Below are positions 1 to 8,332 of a DNA stretch of 46,022 nt, in pieces; position 1 is the stretch's first letter, and each line of letters begins with the position of its first letter. Position numbers and translations under genes: made by a program. The notes under the pieces are model-generated. The model had not been told where the DNA came from and made no database searches. It was given only the letters and a program-made list of their open reading frames with translations. This stretch comes from Acidobacteriota bacterium (GTDB lineage: Bacteria; Acidobacteriota; Terriglobia; Terriglobales; Acidobacteriaceae), in NCBI GenBank assembly GCA_013290025.1, contig JABCYV010000008.1, positions 1 through 46,022 on the forward strand, in the 5' to 3' direction.

Positions 1-1652
1 TAAAAAGGATTGCGCTTGCTCTCGATTTTTCGGAGCGACTGAGAGACTGCAGCGAGGGTTTTATAATCGAACCCGGTACCCGCCTGGCCGACGTGGATCA
101 GCCTTCTTTTCTGATCGTAAAGACCAAGCACGAGCGACCCAAAGTACTGACGGCTGCCTTCCGGATCGGTGTATCCGCCGACAACGCAATCCAGTGTTTG
201 CGTGATCTTGATCTTTAGCCACTCCCGGCTGCGACGCTCTTCGTAGAGGCTGGCGCGCTTCTTTGCCAGAATGCCCTCCAAGCCCTTTTGCTTCGCTGCC
301 TCGAATAGTCTTATCCCGTCGTTGAAGTGGTCGGAGTAGCGGACAATGTCGCTGGTCGCGGTGATCCTGCCCAAAACCTGCTTGCGCTGTTCAAGCGGAA
401 CTCGGTGCAGGTCGTAGCCGTCAAGATAAAGCAAATCGAAAACGTAATAAATTACCGGAACATCGGTGCGGGCGCCGACCCGCCGGCCACCGCTCCGGAT
501 ACCAGTCCGCTGCTGCATCAAGCTGAACGATGCCCGACCTTCGTCGTCAAGGGCTACGATCTCACCGTCCACGACAGCCGTTCCGGCTTTGATGAATTTT
601 GCCAGATCGTGGAGTTCAGGGTATTGGGCGGTAAGGTCATTCTGATTCCGGGAAACCAGACGAACTTTGCTATCCGCGATGAATGAGACTGCGCGATAGC
701 CGTCCCACTTGATCTCAAAGAGCCACTCGGGATCGTCGAACGGCTTCTCGACCGATGTGGCCAGCATGGGATAGACAGCTGTGGGCATCGGCCTTTTGGT
801 AGCCCCTTCCAGGGACTCAAGCGCCGGGATCGCTGAGGAAGCAGTTTTTCTGTCATTTCTGGCGGTGGTTGAAGATGTCGAACGTGGTATTGACGGTTTG
901 GGCCGTTTTGTTTTTTCTTTCTCTGTCCTCTTAGTGTCCTCTGCGTTCAGTTTTTTTTTCTTCTCCGCTTTCGCGATTGCTTCAGCTAGCCATGCCGCCT
1001 TTACCTTCCCGCGTGATGCGGGTCGGCTACTCTCCCATTTTGCCGACTTTTGGTCGCCTCTGATCTGATCCATGTTGCGGCCGGTGAGCACCGAAGTGTC
1101 GTACTGATCAATGTCATAGCCAGGGGTTGCTGCTTCATCTTGTTTCTTGATGAGCAGCCACTCCGTCCCTTTGGTTCCGGGCCGCCGCGAGCGCATGTGG
1201 ATCAGTGCGAAATCACCCTTCAGCCGTTTGCCATGAAGGCGAATCTTGAAATCCCCCTTCTTTAACATGGCCGCGGCTTCGGCATCAGTGCCGGGAACGA
1301 ATTTGCCCTTCACCGGTTCCGGCGATAGCGGCTCCCAGGTTCCCACGTCCCAGACCATCACCGTGCCTGCACCATAGTTACCTTCCGGAATTGTGCCTTC
1401 GAAGTCGAAGTAAGAGACGGGATGATCTTCCACTTGCATTGCGAGGCGCTTGTCGGCGGGATCAAGAGAAGGTCCTTTGGGTACCGCCCATGACTTGAGC
1501 ACTCCCTCCATCTCCAAGCGGAAGTCATAATGCAAGCGGGTAGCTCGGTGCCGCTGGACCACGAATCGGTGACGCGACTTTCGCTCCAGCTTGGGTGGAG
1601 GCTCCGGAGTTGCCTCGAAGCGGCGTTTTCGTTTGTATTCTTCTAAGGACAC
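1..1652 (-). CDS. ligD: ATP-dependent DNA ligase LigD, N-terminal 3'-phosphoesterase plus ligase domain (partial, runs off window start)
   Basis: Manual minus-strand translation from GTG at 1652: [65 protein letters not shown] (PE domain), later [12 protein letters not shown] (ligase lysine motif KWDG). Open to position 1; not in ORF track because it has no stop in the window. Confidence 0.9.
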   Translation of the reverse strand, partial: MSLEEYKRKRRFEATPEPPPKLERKSRHRFVVQRHRATRLHYDFRLEMEGVLKSWAVPKGPSLDPADKRLAMQVEDHPVSYFDFEGTIPEGNYGAGTVMVWDVGTWEPLSPEPVKGKFVPGTDAEAAAMLKKGDFKIRLHGKRLKGDFALIHMRSRRPGTKGTEWLLIKKQDEAATPGYDIDQYDTSVLTGRNMDQIRGDQKSAKWESSRPASRGKVKAAWLAEAIAKAEKKKKLNAEDTKRTEKEKTKRPKPSIPRSTSSTTARNDRKTASSAIPALESLEGATKRPMPTAVYPMLATSVEKPFDDPEWLFEIKWDGYRAVSFIADSKVRLVSRNQNDLTAQYPELHDLAKFIKAGTAVVDGEIVALDDEGRASFSLMQQRTGIRSGGRRVGARTDVPVIYYVFDLLYLDGYDLHRVPLEQRKQVLGRITATSDIVRYSDHFNDGIRLFEAAKQKGLEGILAKKRASLYEERRSREWLKIKITQTLDCVVGGYTDPEGSRQYFGSLVLGLYDQKRRLIHVGQAGTGFDYKTLAAVSQSLRKIESKRNPF

Positions 1653-1780
1653 GGAACTATTTAACCACAGCAGGCTTTGCGATCTGAGAACTACGAGCTC
1701 TCCGAGGCTAAGAAACGGTTTGCTATCCTAGCGTATATCTTTTGACCGAAACCACGAACGGAACTTTACCGATCAGTCGC

Positions 1781-2209
1781 ATGAAGCGGGAGTATCCAGA
1801 ATCGCCGCTCGTCGGAGTGGGTGCAGTCATCATCGACGCCGGCCGAGTCCTGTTGGTCAAACGCGGACATGCCCCGTTGCTCGGCGAATGGTCGATTCCG
1901 GGAGGCTTACTCGAAGTAGGAGAAACGGTACGGCAGGCCGTGGTGCGTGAAGCGCAAGAGGAAACCAGCCTCACCGTCGAGACGGGCGAGTTGCTCGGTG
2001 TGTACGACCGCCTGCTGCCTGACGGCGACGGACGTACGCTCTACCATTATGTGTTGATCGATTTCCTTTGCCGTCGGCTGAGCGGAGAAACTCTGGCTTC
2101 GGGGGATGCCGACGATGTGCGCTGGTTCACGCGAGAGGAAGCAGAGAAGCTTCCGCTGCCAGAAGACACCGCACAGGTAATACGAATGGGGTTCGAAAAG
2201 GCAGGTTGA
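1781..2209 (+). CDS. NUDIX hydrolase
   Basis: GGLLEVGETVRQAVVREAQEETSL matches the Nudix box GX5EX7REUXEEXGU; ATG at 1781 inside the longer TTG-started ORF 1742..2209. Confidence 0.9.
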   Translation: MKREYPESPLVGVGAVIIDAGRVLLVKRGHAPLLGEWSIPGGLLEVGETVRQAVVREAQEETSLTVETGELLGVYDRLLPDGDGRTLYHYVLIDFLCRRLSGETLASGDADDVRWFTREEAEKLPLPEDTAQVIRMGFEKAG

Positions 2210-2311
2210 TATTCGTTGTCATCGCAGCGAACGGTCTCGCTTGGGAATCAGTTTGTGCAGTCGAAAGATCCGTGCGATTGCCTCTGCTGAAGCTCACGCG
2301 TGGCTTTAATC

Positions 2312-2355
2312 CAAAAATAGAACGGCCCGCAAGCCTATATCAAGCCTGCGGGCCG
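2312..2355 (-). terminator. Rho-independent terminator of the small transcript
   Basis: 12-bp stem with one mismatch (2323-2354) followed on minus strand by GTTCTATTTTT. Confidence 0.75.
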
Positions 2356-2497
2356 CCCGGTGGACTGTTTTGGATTGACCAAGAGGTGGTCACTCTACGT
2401 GGCCCCTTCGGCGAACTCCGGGTCCTGGTGCAACTTGCGCCAGGCGGATCAACCCTAAATCACCGGTAGTCGTGCGATGGTTCTTAGAGCGACCGCT

Positions 2498-2554
2498 CTA
2501 AGTCTCAGCCACCTCACCTGGTCTTGTACTCCCACTACATTCAGAACTTGTCAT
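2498..2554 (-). CDS. 18-aa small ORF MTSSECSGSTRPGEVAET
   Basis: ATG 4 nt after GGAAAGGAGGTGGTCG, nearly full complement of the 16S 3' end; TAG stop lies in an 8-bp hairpin. Confidence 0.45.
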   Translation of the reverse strand: MTSSECSGSTRPGEVAET

Positions 2555-2582
2555 TCGACCACCTCCTTTCCGGTGTAATTGC

Positions 2583-2612
2583 ACATTAGTACGAAATGCT
2601 GTGCGCCGTCAA
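2583..2612 (-). promoter_or_regulatory. Sigma70-like promoter for the small transcript
   Basis: TTGACG - 18 nt - TAATGT on minus strand. Confidence 0.5.
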
Positions 2613-2786
2613 CCGGCAAAAGGTGAGCTGGAGAGCTACATCGTAACTTGTCAGAGTCGAAGCATCTCGCACGCGTCCAATCAACCCCGTAGGCCATGTC
2701 CCACGGGAATCTACTGTCTGTACCCTCGGCTTTCTACACTTGAAGTCTCCCCGAAAGTAACCGATCTCCCCTAAGTAGAGCGTAGG

Positions 2787-3458
2787 TCAGCCCTTCCAGC
2801 GGTAGGCGTCGGGCTGGGGCAGGCCGAGGTGGGACAGGACGCGGTAAGCGAATTCGCGCGCCAAGGCATCCAAGCTACTCGGCCGAAAGTAGAACGCGGG
2901 AATGAGCGGGAAAACGGTGGCGCCGGCGTCGGCGGCCCGGTACATGTTGCGGATATGGATTTTATTGAGCGGCGTTTCGCGGACACACAGTACAAGCGGT
3001 CGTTTTTCCTTAAGGCAGACATCAGCAGCCCGCTCGATCAGTTGTGCGGCGATGCCGTTGGCGATGCGGGCGAGCGTGCCCATGCTGCAGGGTATGACCA
3101 CCATGGCATCAGTGGGATACGAGCCGCTGGCGATATTGGCTCCGATGTCGGCGTTGGCCTGGAGATGAATTTTGCGTGTGGATTTTCCCGAACTGCGGCC
3201 AAGGATTTGTCCGATGAGATTGCTGCGGCCGCGCAAACCGAGTTCTTCAGCCATGACGCGCAGCGCGCTGTCGGAGGCGATGAAGTTCACCGTCTGCACA
3301 CGCTGATCGCGATCAACCGCGAGCAAGAAGTGTTTAAGGAATAAAGCCCCGCTAGCGCCTGTTGTAGCGATGGTGAGGTTCTGCGGCGGGTGATTTGGCA
3401 AGTTGGGCTCCAGCGTGATTGACCGGAGTGTTGAGCATAGGGAGCCGGTAGCGAGCAA
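2787..3458 (-). CDS. ubiX: UbiX family flavin prenyltransferase
   Basis: NLTIATTGASGALFLKHFLLAVD ... VVIPCSMGTLARIANGIAAQLIERAADVCLKEKRPLVLCVRETPLNKIHIRNM; UbiX signatures. Start codon uncertain. Confidence 0.9.
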   Translation of the reverse strand: MLATGSLCSTLRSITLEPNLPNHPPQNLTIATTGASGALFLKHFLLAVDRDQRVQTVNFIASDSALRVMAEELGLRGRSNLIGQILGRSSGKSTRKIHLQANADIGANIASGSYPTDAMVVIPCSMGTLARIANGIAAQLIERAADVCLKEKRPLVLCVRETPLNKIHIRNMYRAADAGATVFPLIPAFYFRPSSLDALAREFAYRVLSHLGLPQPDAYRWKG

Positions 3459-3499
3459 GTCAAGGAGTGGGCAGGAAGGGAGCAGGGCGGCCTGACACC

Positions 3500-5074
3500 A
3501 TGGCGACGACCACCATCTTGCGGTCCCGACGGAGTGAAGCGCAGCTCCACGCGCTGGCTGGCGTGGAGCGCGAAATCAGGGTCATTGATCCCAACGGCCG
3601 CCGCAAATATCTGCAGGATTTTAGCCGGGCGTTCCGCTCCTACGATTATGTCATCGATTTGCTGGAACTGAAGCTCATGGTGAACGCGGCTGACGTGGTT
3701 CTGGTTGCTGACTACCACGCGCTTCCAGCGGCACAGCGTTTTGCTGCGACTTTATTTGAAGAGCGGGCGCACCCCGGGGACCGCCCGGTCGTCCTGGGAG
3801 TTGAAACCATCTTTTCCCGAGATCAGCACATTCTCGATGAATGGTGGCGCCGGGAAATCGACGAAGAAGAATTCCGCCAACGTATTCGATTCGACCTGGA
3901 CTGGGGCTACGACTGGGAGCCATTTTATGGATTGCTGGTGACTGCCCGCGAACATGCTGAGGCGATCTATGGCCTCGACTGCATGCCGCGAGAAGACCTG
4001 CGGAAGATCGGAGCACGCGACCGGCATGCGGCGCACAAAATCACAGAAATCCGCCAACGCCATCCCAATGCCGTCATCATGGTCCTGTTTGGCGAATCGC
4101 ATCTGGCACCCGGGCACCTGCCGCGTGTGCTGCGAGAATCGTTGGCCGCCGAGCGCGTCCTTACCGTCCTGCAAAACGTGGACGCGCTTTACTGGCACGC
4201 TGCTGGAGAAAAACAGGAGCAAATACAAGCGGTTCGAGTGACTGATGATGTTGTGTGCGCGTTCAACTCGACTCCCCTCGAGAAATATGAGAACTACCGT
4301 TTGCATCTCAGCCGCTGGGGACGCACGGATGAAGAAGGGCCAGATCTCACTCCTACGATTTATAATCTAATTGATAGCCTGCTGCGTTTTCTCGATATCA
4401 ATCGTTATTCCTCTCACAACGGCACTCAGCCCAGGTTCCTGATCGACCTGCTGCCCGAAGTGTATTGCCGCAATTCGGATGCGCGCTTGCGCCGCTTGCT
4501 TTCCCGCTACGAAGTGGCTGAGGAAGAAAGCGGAGCCTTAGCACACTACGTGGAAGAGCGGGGCAGCGTGTACTTGCCGCAAGTGAATGTGTTCTATGTG
4601 CGCGAGTTTCGAATGTTGTACGCGGCCGAAGAGGCAGCCCGCTTTTTGCATCACGCTTGCCGCGGGTTACCGATGCGAGGAAACGGACCCGTAAAACAGG
4701 AAGCCTGCGACCAGTTCTACACTCGGACGTTGGAATACTTGCTAGGCTATTTCGGCTCACGGGTTCTGTATCCGGCAAGGCCAGCCTCGCCAGACACTGC
4801 CGCAATTTCCCGGGCCGCCTGCGAAGCAATGGCAGAGGCAATGATGCGGGCTCCTGCGAGTGAACTTGAATCCGGCGCTCAGCGCTTAGGCTACGCCGTT
4901 GGCAGCGAACTCTATGACGCTTATCTGCGCGGAGAAGTGACGCGGAGCGTTCTCCGGCATTTGTTCCTCACTCACCTGAATGAGTCCGGCCGGTCAAGAG
5001 AGATCTGCCTGGGCCTCGTTCGCAGATTACGATCCAGCCGCAAGAAAACGCGACCATCAGGAGCCGGCGCCTAG
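3500..5074 (+). CDS. ChaN-like (PF04187-type) protein
   Basis: VVLVADYHALPAAQRFAATLFEER...VVLGVETIFSRDQHILDEWW...VLFGESHLAPGHLP resembles ChaN/Tiki-like haem-binding family; ATG at 3500. Confidence 0.75.
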   Translation: MATTTILRSRRSEAQLHALAGVEREIRVIDPNGRRKYLQDFSRAFRSYDYVIDLLELKLMVNAADVVLVADYHALPAAQRFAATLFEERAHPGDRPVVLGVETIFSRDQHILDEWWRREIDEEEFRQRIRFDLDWGYDWEPFYGLLVTAREHAEAIYGLDCMPREDLRKIGARDRHAAHKITEIRQRHPNAVIMVLFGESHLAPGHLPRVLRESLAAERVLTVLQNVDALYWHAAGEKQEQIQAVRVTDDVVCAFNSTPLEKYENYRLHLSRWGRTDEEGPDLTPTIYNLIDSLLRFLDINRYSSHNGTQPRFLIDLLPEVYCRNSDARLRRLLSRYEVAEEESGALAHYVEERGSVYLPQVNVFYVREFRMLYAAEEAARFLHHACRGLPMRGNGPVKQEACDQFYTRTLEYLLGYFGSRVLYPARPASPDTAAISRAACEAMAEAMMRAPASELESGAQRLGYAVGSELYDAYLRGEVTRSVLRHLFLTHLNESGRSREICLGLVRRLRSSRKKTRPSGAGA

Positions 5075-5189
5075 GTCGTATCCGGACGACCCGCCGTACC
5101 TTCTAACCCAAGCTCCGAATCACAATCTGCGATAAGTGCTAATCTACAACTCCGGCTGAAAGGCCGAATGCTGGCTGCTGAGTGCCTCT

Positions 5190-5936
5190 TTGAACGCCGA
5201 ATCCATCCGCAAACTCTTCGAGCTGGTGCGCAAGGGAAAGCTTTCGCCCGATGATGCGGTGCAGCGCCTGCGGCATTTGCCCTTTGAAGATTTGGGATTC
5301 GCCAAAGTTGATCATCATCGCGCGCTTCGCGTCGGAATGCCTGAGGTCGTGTTCGGCGAGGGAAAGAAACCAGCGCAACTGGCCGAGATCTTCTGGCGTC
5401 TAAGCAAGCACGGTGGAAATATTCTGGCCACACGGGTCAGCAAAGAGCAATTTGCGGCAGTGAAAAAGAAAATTCGCCAGGCGAAATATGAGCCAATGGC
5501 AAGAGCGGTTGTCTTACAACGCGACAAGACCAAATATGGCAAGGGCATGATTGCGGTGGTTTCTGCGGGGACCAGCGACATTCCGGTTGCTGAGGAGGCA
5601 GTCGTTACCGCTGAAACCATGGGCAACGATGTCGAACGTCTTTACGACGTAGGTGTGGCGGGCATTCATCGTCTGCTGGCGAGCAGCTCGTTGACCCGAG
5701 CGCGAGTGGTAATTGTGTGCGCAGGGATGGAAGGCGCGCTTCCCAGCGTGGTTGGCGGGCTGATCGGAGTCCCAGTGATCGCGGTGCCGACGAGCGTGGG
5801 CTATGGCGCGGCTTTCAAGGGGCTAGCAGCACTGCTAGGGATGATGAACTCCTGTGCCTCGAACGTCAGCGTGGTAAACATCGATAACGGCTTCGGGGCA
5901 GGCTATGTGGCGTCCTTGATCAATCGGCTTCCGTAG
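5190..5936 (+). CDS. larB: Nickel pincer cofactor biosynthesis protein LarB (NCAIR mutase/PurE-related)
   Basis: [41 protein letters not shown]...[35 protein letters not shown] start proposed. Confidence 0.9.
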   Translation: MNAESIRKLFELVRKGKLSPDDAVQRLRHLPFEDLGFAKVDHHRALRVGMPEVVFGEGKKPAQLAEIFWRLSKHGGNILATRVSKEQFAAVKKKIRQAKYEPMARAVVLQRDKTKYGKGMIAVVSAGTSDIPVAEEAVVTAETMGNDVERLYDVGVAGIHRLLASSSLTRARVVIVCAGMEGALPSVVGGLIGVPVIAVPTSVGYGAAFKGLAALLGMMNSCASNVSVVNIDNGFGAGYVASLINRLP

Positions 5937-5962
5937 AATCCGGACTAGAGAGGAGACAGCAC

Positions 5963-6394
5963 ATGCCAGTTACTTTATCGGCGGACATCAAGCGACTGCT
6001 TGACGGTCCTAACTTCGTCCATCTTGCAACGCTGATGCCGGATGGCTCTCCGCAGTCCGTGCCGGTTTGGGCTGGCCGTGACGGAGACCGGATCGTCATT
6101 TGCACCGGGGAAAACTCGCTCAAAGCCAAGAACACGCGCCGCGATCCGCGGGTTGGCTTGTCCATCGTAGATTTCAACGACCCTTATGCCGAAGTTCAAA
6201 TTCGCGGTCGCGTGGTTGAGCGCCGGCCTGATCCCGAACTGAAAGTGATGGACCCAATCTCACGGAAGTACACCGGCAAGCCCTTTCCGTTCCGGAATCC
6301 GGAGGCGCGGGTGGCGCTGATGATCGAAGTCGAGAAAGCCCGGTACACGAAGCTGCCCTTTGAGCACACGCCGGACGGCAAACAACGACAATAA
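5963..6394 (+). CDS. PPOX class F420-dependent oxidoreductase / pyridoxamine 5'-phosphate oxidase family
   Basis: FVHLATLMPDGSPQSVPVWAGRDGDRIVICTGENSLKAKNTRRDPRVGLSIVD. Confidence 0.85.
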   Translation: MPVTLSADIKRLLDGPNFVHLATLMPDGSPQSVPVWAGRDGDRIVICTGENSLKAKNTRRDPRVGLSIVDFNDPYAEVQIRGRVVERRPDPELKVMDPISRKYTGKPFPFRNPEARVALMIEVEKARYTKLPFEHTPDGKQRQ

Positions 6395-6395
6395 A

Positions 6396-6420
6396 AAGGC
6401 ACGGCCGAAGCCGTGCCTCT
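6396..6420. terminator. Hairpin AAAAAGGCACGGCcgaaGCCGTGCC between convergent genes
   Basis: Perfect 8-bp stem with cgaa loop immediately after the PPOX stop; poly-A on the left gives a U-tract for the minus-strand gene. Confidence 0.6.
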
Positions 6421-6443
6421 CCTCCGATCCAACTTCGACTGTT

Positions 6444-7199
6444 TTACGAGCCTTTCACTACTTGCAGATTGTTCTGAACGCTGAACGCACCGAAGACCTG
6501 GTTGGCTCTTATACCGGCGATGTTTTTATCCATCGTGTTGGCAACCGTGCCGTAGAGGCTCAGATGGCCATTTTCCACCACGATCCGGATGGGTAGGGCC
6601 GGGTCGATGGCGTAGCGGCTCAGCACCGGGTCGCGGTAGATTGCCCGCATGGCGCTGATCCGAATCCGGTCGTCGAAAATCGACACTGGAGCGACCTTGA
6701 TCTCATCGACGATGTCTTTGATACCTGGCGTGGTATTTGCGATCGCCAACGCCGAGTCGCGGTCGAACTCAGTTCGCGTTTCACCATTCAAAGTGGCGAC
6801 GCCATCCTTCACCGATGCAGTCACAAAATTAAACTGGTTATCGTAACCAATGCGATCGTAGTAAAGCTTGCGATCCAGTTTGGCCGCGAGCTCGGCATCG
6901 GGCACGACGGTACCGGCAACTGTGATCAGGTTGCGCACGCCCTGCACGTTCGCCAGTTTGCGAACTTTCTTGGCCGCATCCAGCTTCTGCTGGTAGAGGT
7001 CGACGGTGCCGGTGAGGGTCACGATGCCGTCCTCAGTAGTCTCCAGTATGTTCCGAAATCCCTGCTTTTTTGCGAGTTCTTGCGCCACCCGGGTCTGGAT
7101 AGCGTCGTCATAGCGACCGGCGCTGGTCTGAGCCACGAGTCCGACGCTAAGGATACCCAGCACCAGAACAGAAGTCACCGCACTGAAAAGAGTTTTCAT
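6444..7199 (-). CDS. BON domain-containing secreted protein
   Basis: Signal peptide MKTLFSAVTSVLVLGILSVGLVAQ then repeated BON-like units (GIVTLTGTVDLYQQKLDAAKKVRKLANVQGVRNLI; GVATLNGETRTEFDRDSALAIANTTPGIKDIVDEI; GHLSLYGTVANTMDKN). Confidence 0.85.
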   Translation of the reverse strand: MKTLFSAVTSVLVLGILSVGLVAQTSAGRYDDAIQTRVAQELAKKQGFRNILETTEDGIVTLTGTVDLYQQKLDAAKKVRKLANVQGVRNLITVAGTVVPDAELAAKLDRKLYYDRIGYDNQFNFVTASVKDGVATLNGETRTEFDRDSALAIANTTPGIKDIVDEIKVAPVSIFDDRIRISAMRAIYRDPVLSRYAIDPALPIRIVVENGHLSLYGTVANTMDKNIAGIRANQVFGAFSVQNNLQVVKGS

Positions 7200-7224
7200 A
7201 TATCTTCCTTCTCACCCCCGCGTA

Positions 7225-7240
7225 TTAACCGCTTGGTTAA
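7225..7240. promoter_or_regulatory. Palindromic operator candidate TTAACCgcttGGTTAA
   Basis: Perfect 6+4+6 inverted repeat 26 nt upstream of the BON gene start. Confidence 0.5.
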
Positions 7241-7329
7241 ATAGATGCCGGGGATCACGCGCAAGAAGGTAAAGAAAAGTAAAAGATTGTCAGTTTATGC
7301 TGGGCCTGGCTCAACTTACGTTCCTCCGC

Positions 7330-7358
7330 TTGACAATAGTCGTTACAACGAATACATT
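7330..7358 (+). promoter_or_regulatory. Promoter with embedded inverted repeat upstream of MarR/DoxX genes
   Basis: TTGACA-17 nt-TACATT, with TCGTTacAACGA in the spacer. Confidence 0.6.
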
Positions 7359-7367
7359 AAAGGATCG

Positions 7368-7838
7368 ATGGGCAAGGGAATTCAGGCCGAAATCAAACAG
7401 ACGAAGCCGTTCAAAAGTCTGGAGGAAGAGGTTTCCGTGGCCCTGCTGCGGACGGCCGATCAACTGGCATGGCGCGGCACCGAAATGTTCAAGCAGCACG
7501 GCCTCTCCTCCACCCAATACAACGCTCTGCGGATCCTGCGAGGCGCGGGCGAGAAGGGGCTAGCATGCAGTGAAATTGGGGAGCGGATGATCAATCGCGA
7601 TCCCGACATCACGCGCCTGATCGACCGACTGGAGCGCCGTGGACTGGTGATCCGCAGTCGCGAGCAAAAAGATCGCCGGGTAATTACGACGAGAATCACC
7701 ACTGCGGGCCTGGAGCTATTGAGAAGCTTGGATCGCCCGGTCACTGAATTTCACCAACAGTTACTGGGTCCTCTGGGCGAACGGCAATTGCGATCTCTAA
7801 TCAGGCTGCTAGAAGCCGTGCGCCGCCGGACAGAGTAG
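7368..7838 (+). CDS. MarR family transcriptional regulator
   Basis: wHTH: GLSSTQYNALRILRGAGEKGLACSEIGERMINRDPDITRLIDRLERRGLVIRSREQKDRRVITTRITTAG; ATG at 7368 chosen downstream of the promoter rather than 7245. Confidence 0.85.
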   Translation: MGKGIQAEIKQTKPFKSLEEEVSVALLRTADQLAWRGTEMFKQHGLSSTQYNALRILRGAGEKGLACSEIGERMINRDPDITRLIDRLERRGLVIRSREQKDRRVITTRITTAGLELLRSLDRPVTEFHQQLLGPLGERQLRSLIRLLEAVRRRTE

Positions 7839-7921
7839 TTCTTTGCCTAACGCCGCTGCGAATCTAATAGAGATTCCCGAAGGGATTGCGTTACGACACA
7901 GAATCTTGAATAGGAGACCAC

Positions 7922-8332
7922 ATGAACAACACTTCGAGTTCGCCATCCTGGGGGACGACTGTCCTGCGTGTGATCGTGGGAGTCGTATTTTTGGTGCATG
8001 GTAGCCAGAAGTTATTCAGCTTTGGTTTTTCGGGCGTCACGGCATTTTTCACCCATGCCGGGATTCCCCTTCCGGCAGTATCTGCCCCGCTTGTAACTTT
8101 GGTTGAGTTTCTGGGAGGGCTGGCACTGATATTGGCAGTTGGCACTCGCATCGCTGCGCTTCTGCTGGCTTGCGATATGCTTGGCGCGATTGTTTTTGTT
8201 CATTTCAAGAATGGATTCTTCATGCCAACCGGCTACGAGTTCGCGCTGACAATGTTGGCAGCCAACCTTAGCCTTGCCCTGACCGGACCGGGTGCGGCAT
8301 CAGTGGATAGACTGATTGCGAAAAAGGTCTAG
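7922..8332 (+). CDS. DoxX family membrane protein
   Basis: RVIVGVVFLVHGSQKLFSFGFSGVTAFFTHAGIPLPAVSAPLVTLVEFLGGLALILAVGTRIAALLLACDML. Confidence 0.85.
   Translation: MNNTSSSPSWGTTVLRVIVGVVFLVHGSQKLFSFGFSGVTAFFTHAGIPLPAVSAPLVTLVEFLGGLALILAVGTRIAALLLACDMLGAIVFVHFKNGFFMPTGYEFALTMLAANLSLALTGPGAASVDRLIAKKV

Larger units (their letters stand above)
2311..2576 (-). ncRNA. Candidate structured small RNA / small-ORF transcript with intrinsic terminator
   Basis: Minus strand: promoter-like TTGACG(2607-2612)-18 nt-TAATGT(2583-2588); GGAAAGGAGGTGGTCGAATG; hairpins; GGCCCGCAGGC..GCTTGCGGGCC stem followed by GTTCTATTTTT. No long ORF explains it. Confidence 0.55.

Noticed and set aside
554-856. 100-aa minus-strand ORF
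   Set aside because: Out-of-frame reading inside the LigD coding region.
2068-2469. 133-aa plus-strand ORF
   Set aside because: Overlaps NUDIX out of frame and reads through the antisense of the structured small transcript.
3752-4306. 184-aa minus-strand ORF
   Set aside because: Antisense to the ChaN-like CDS, no domain.
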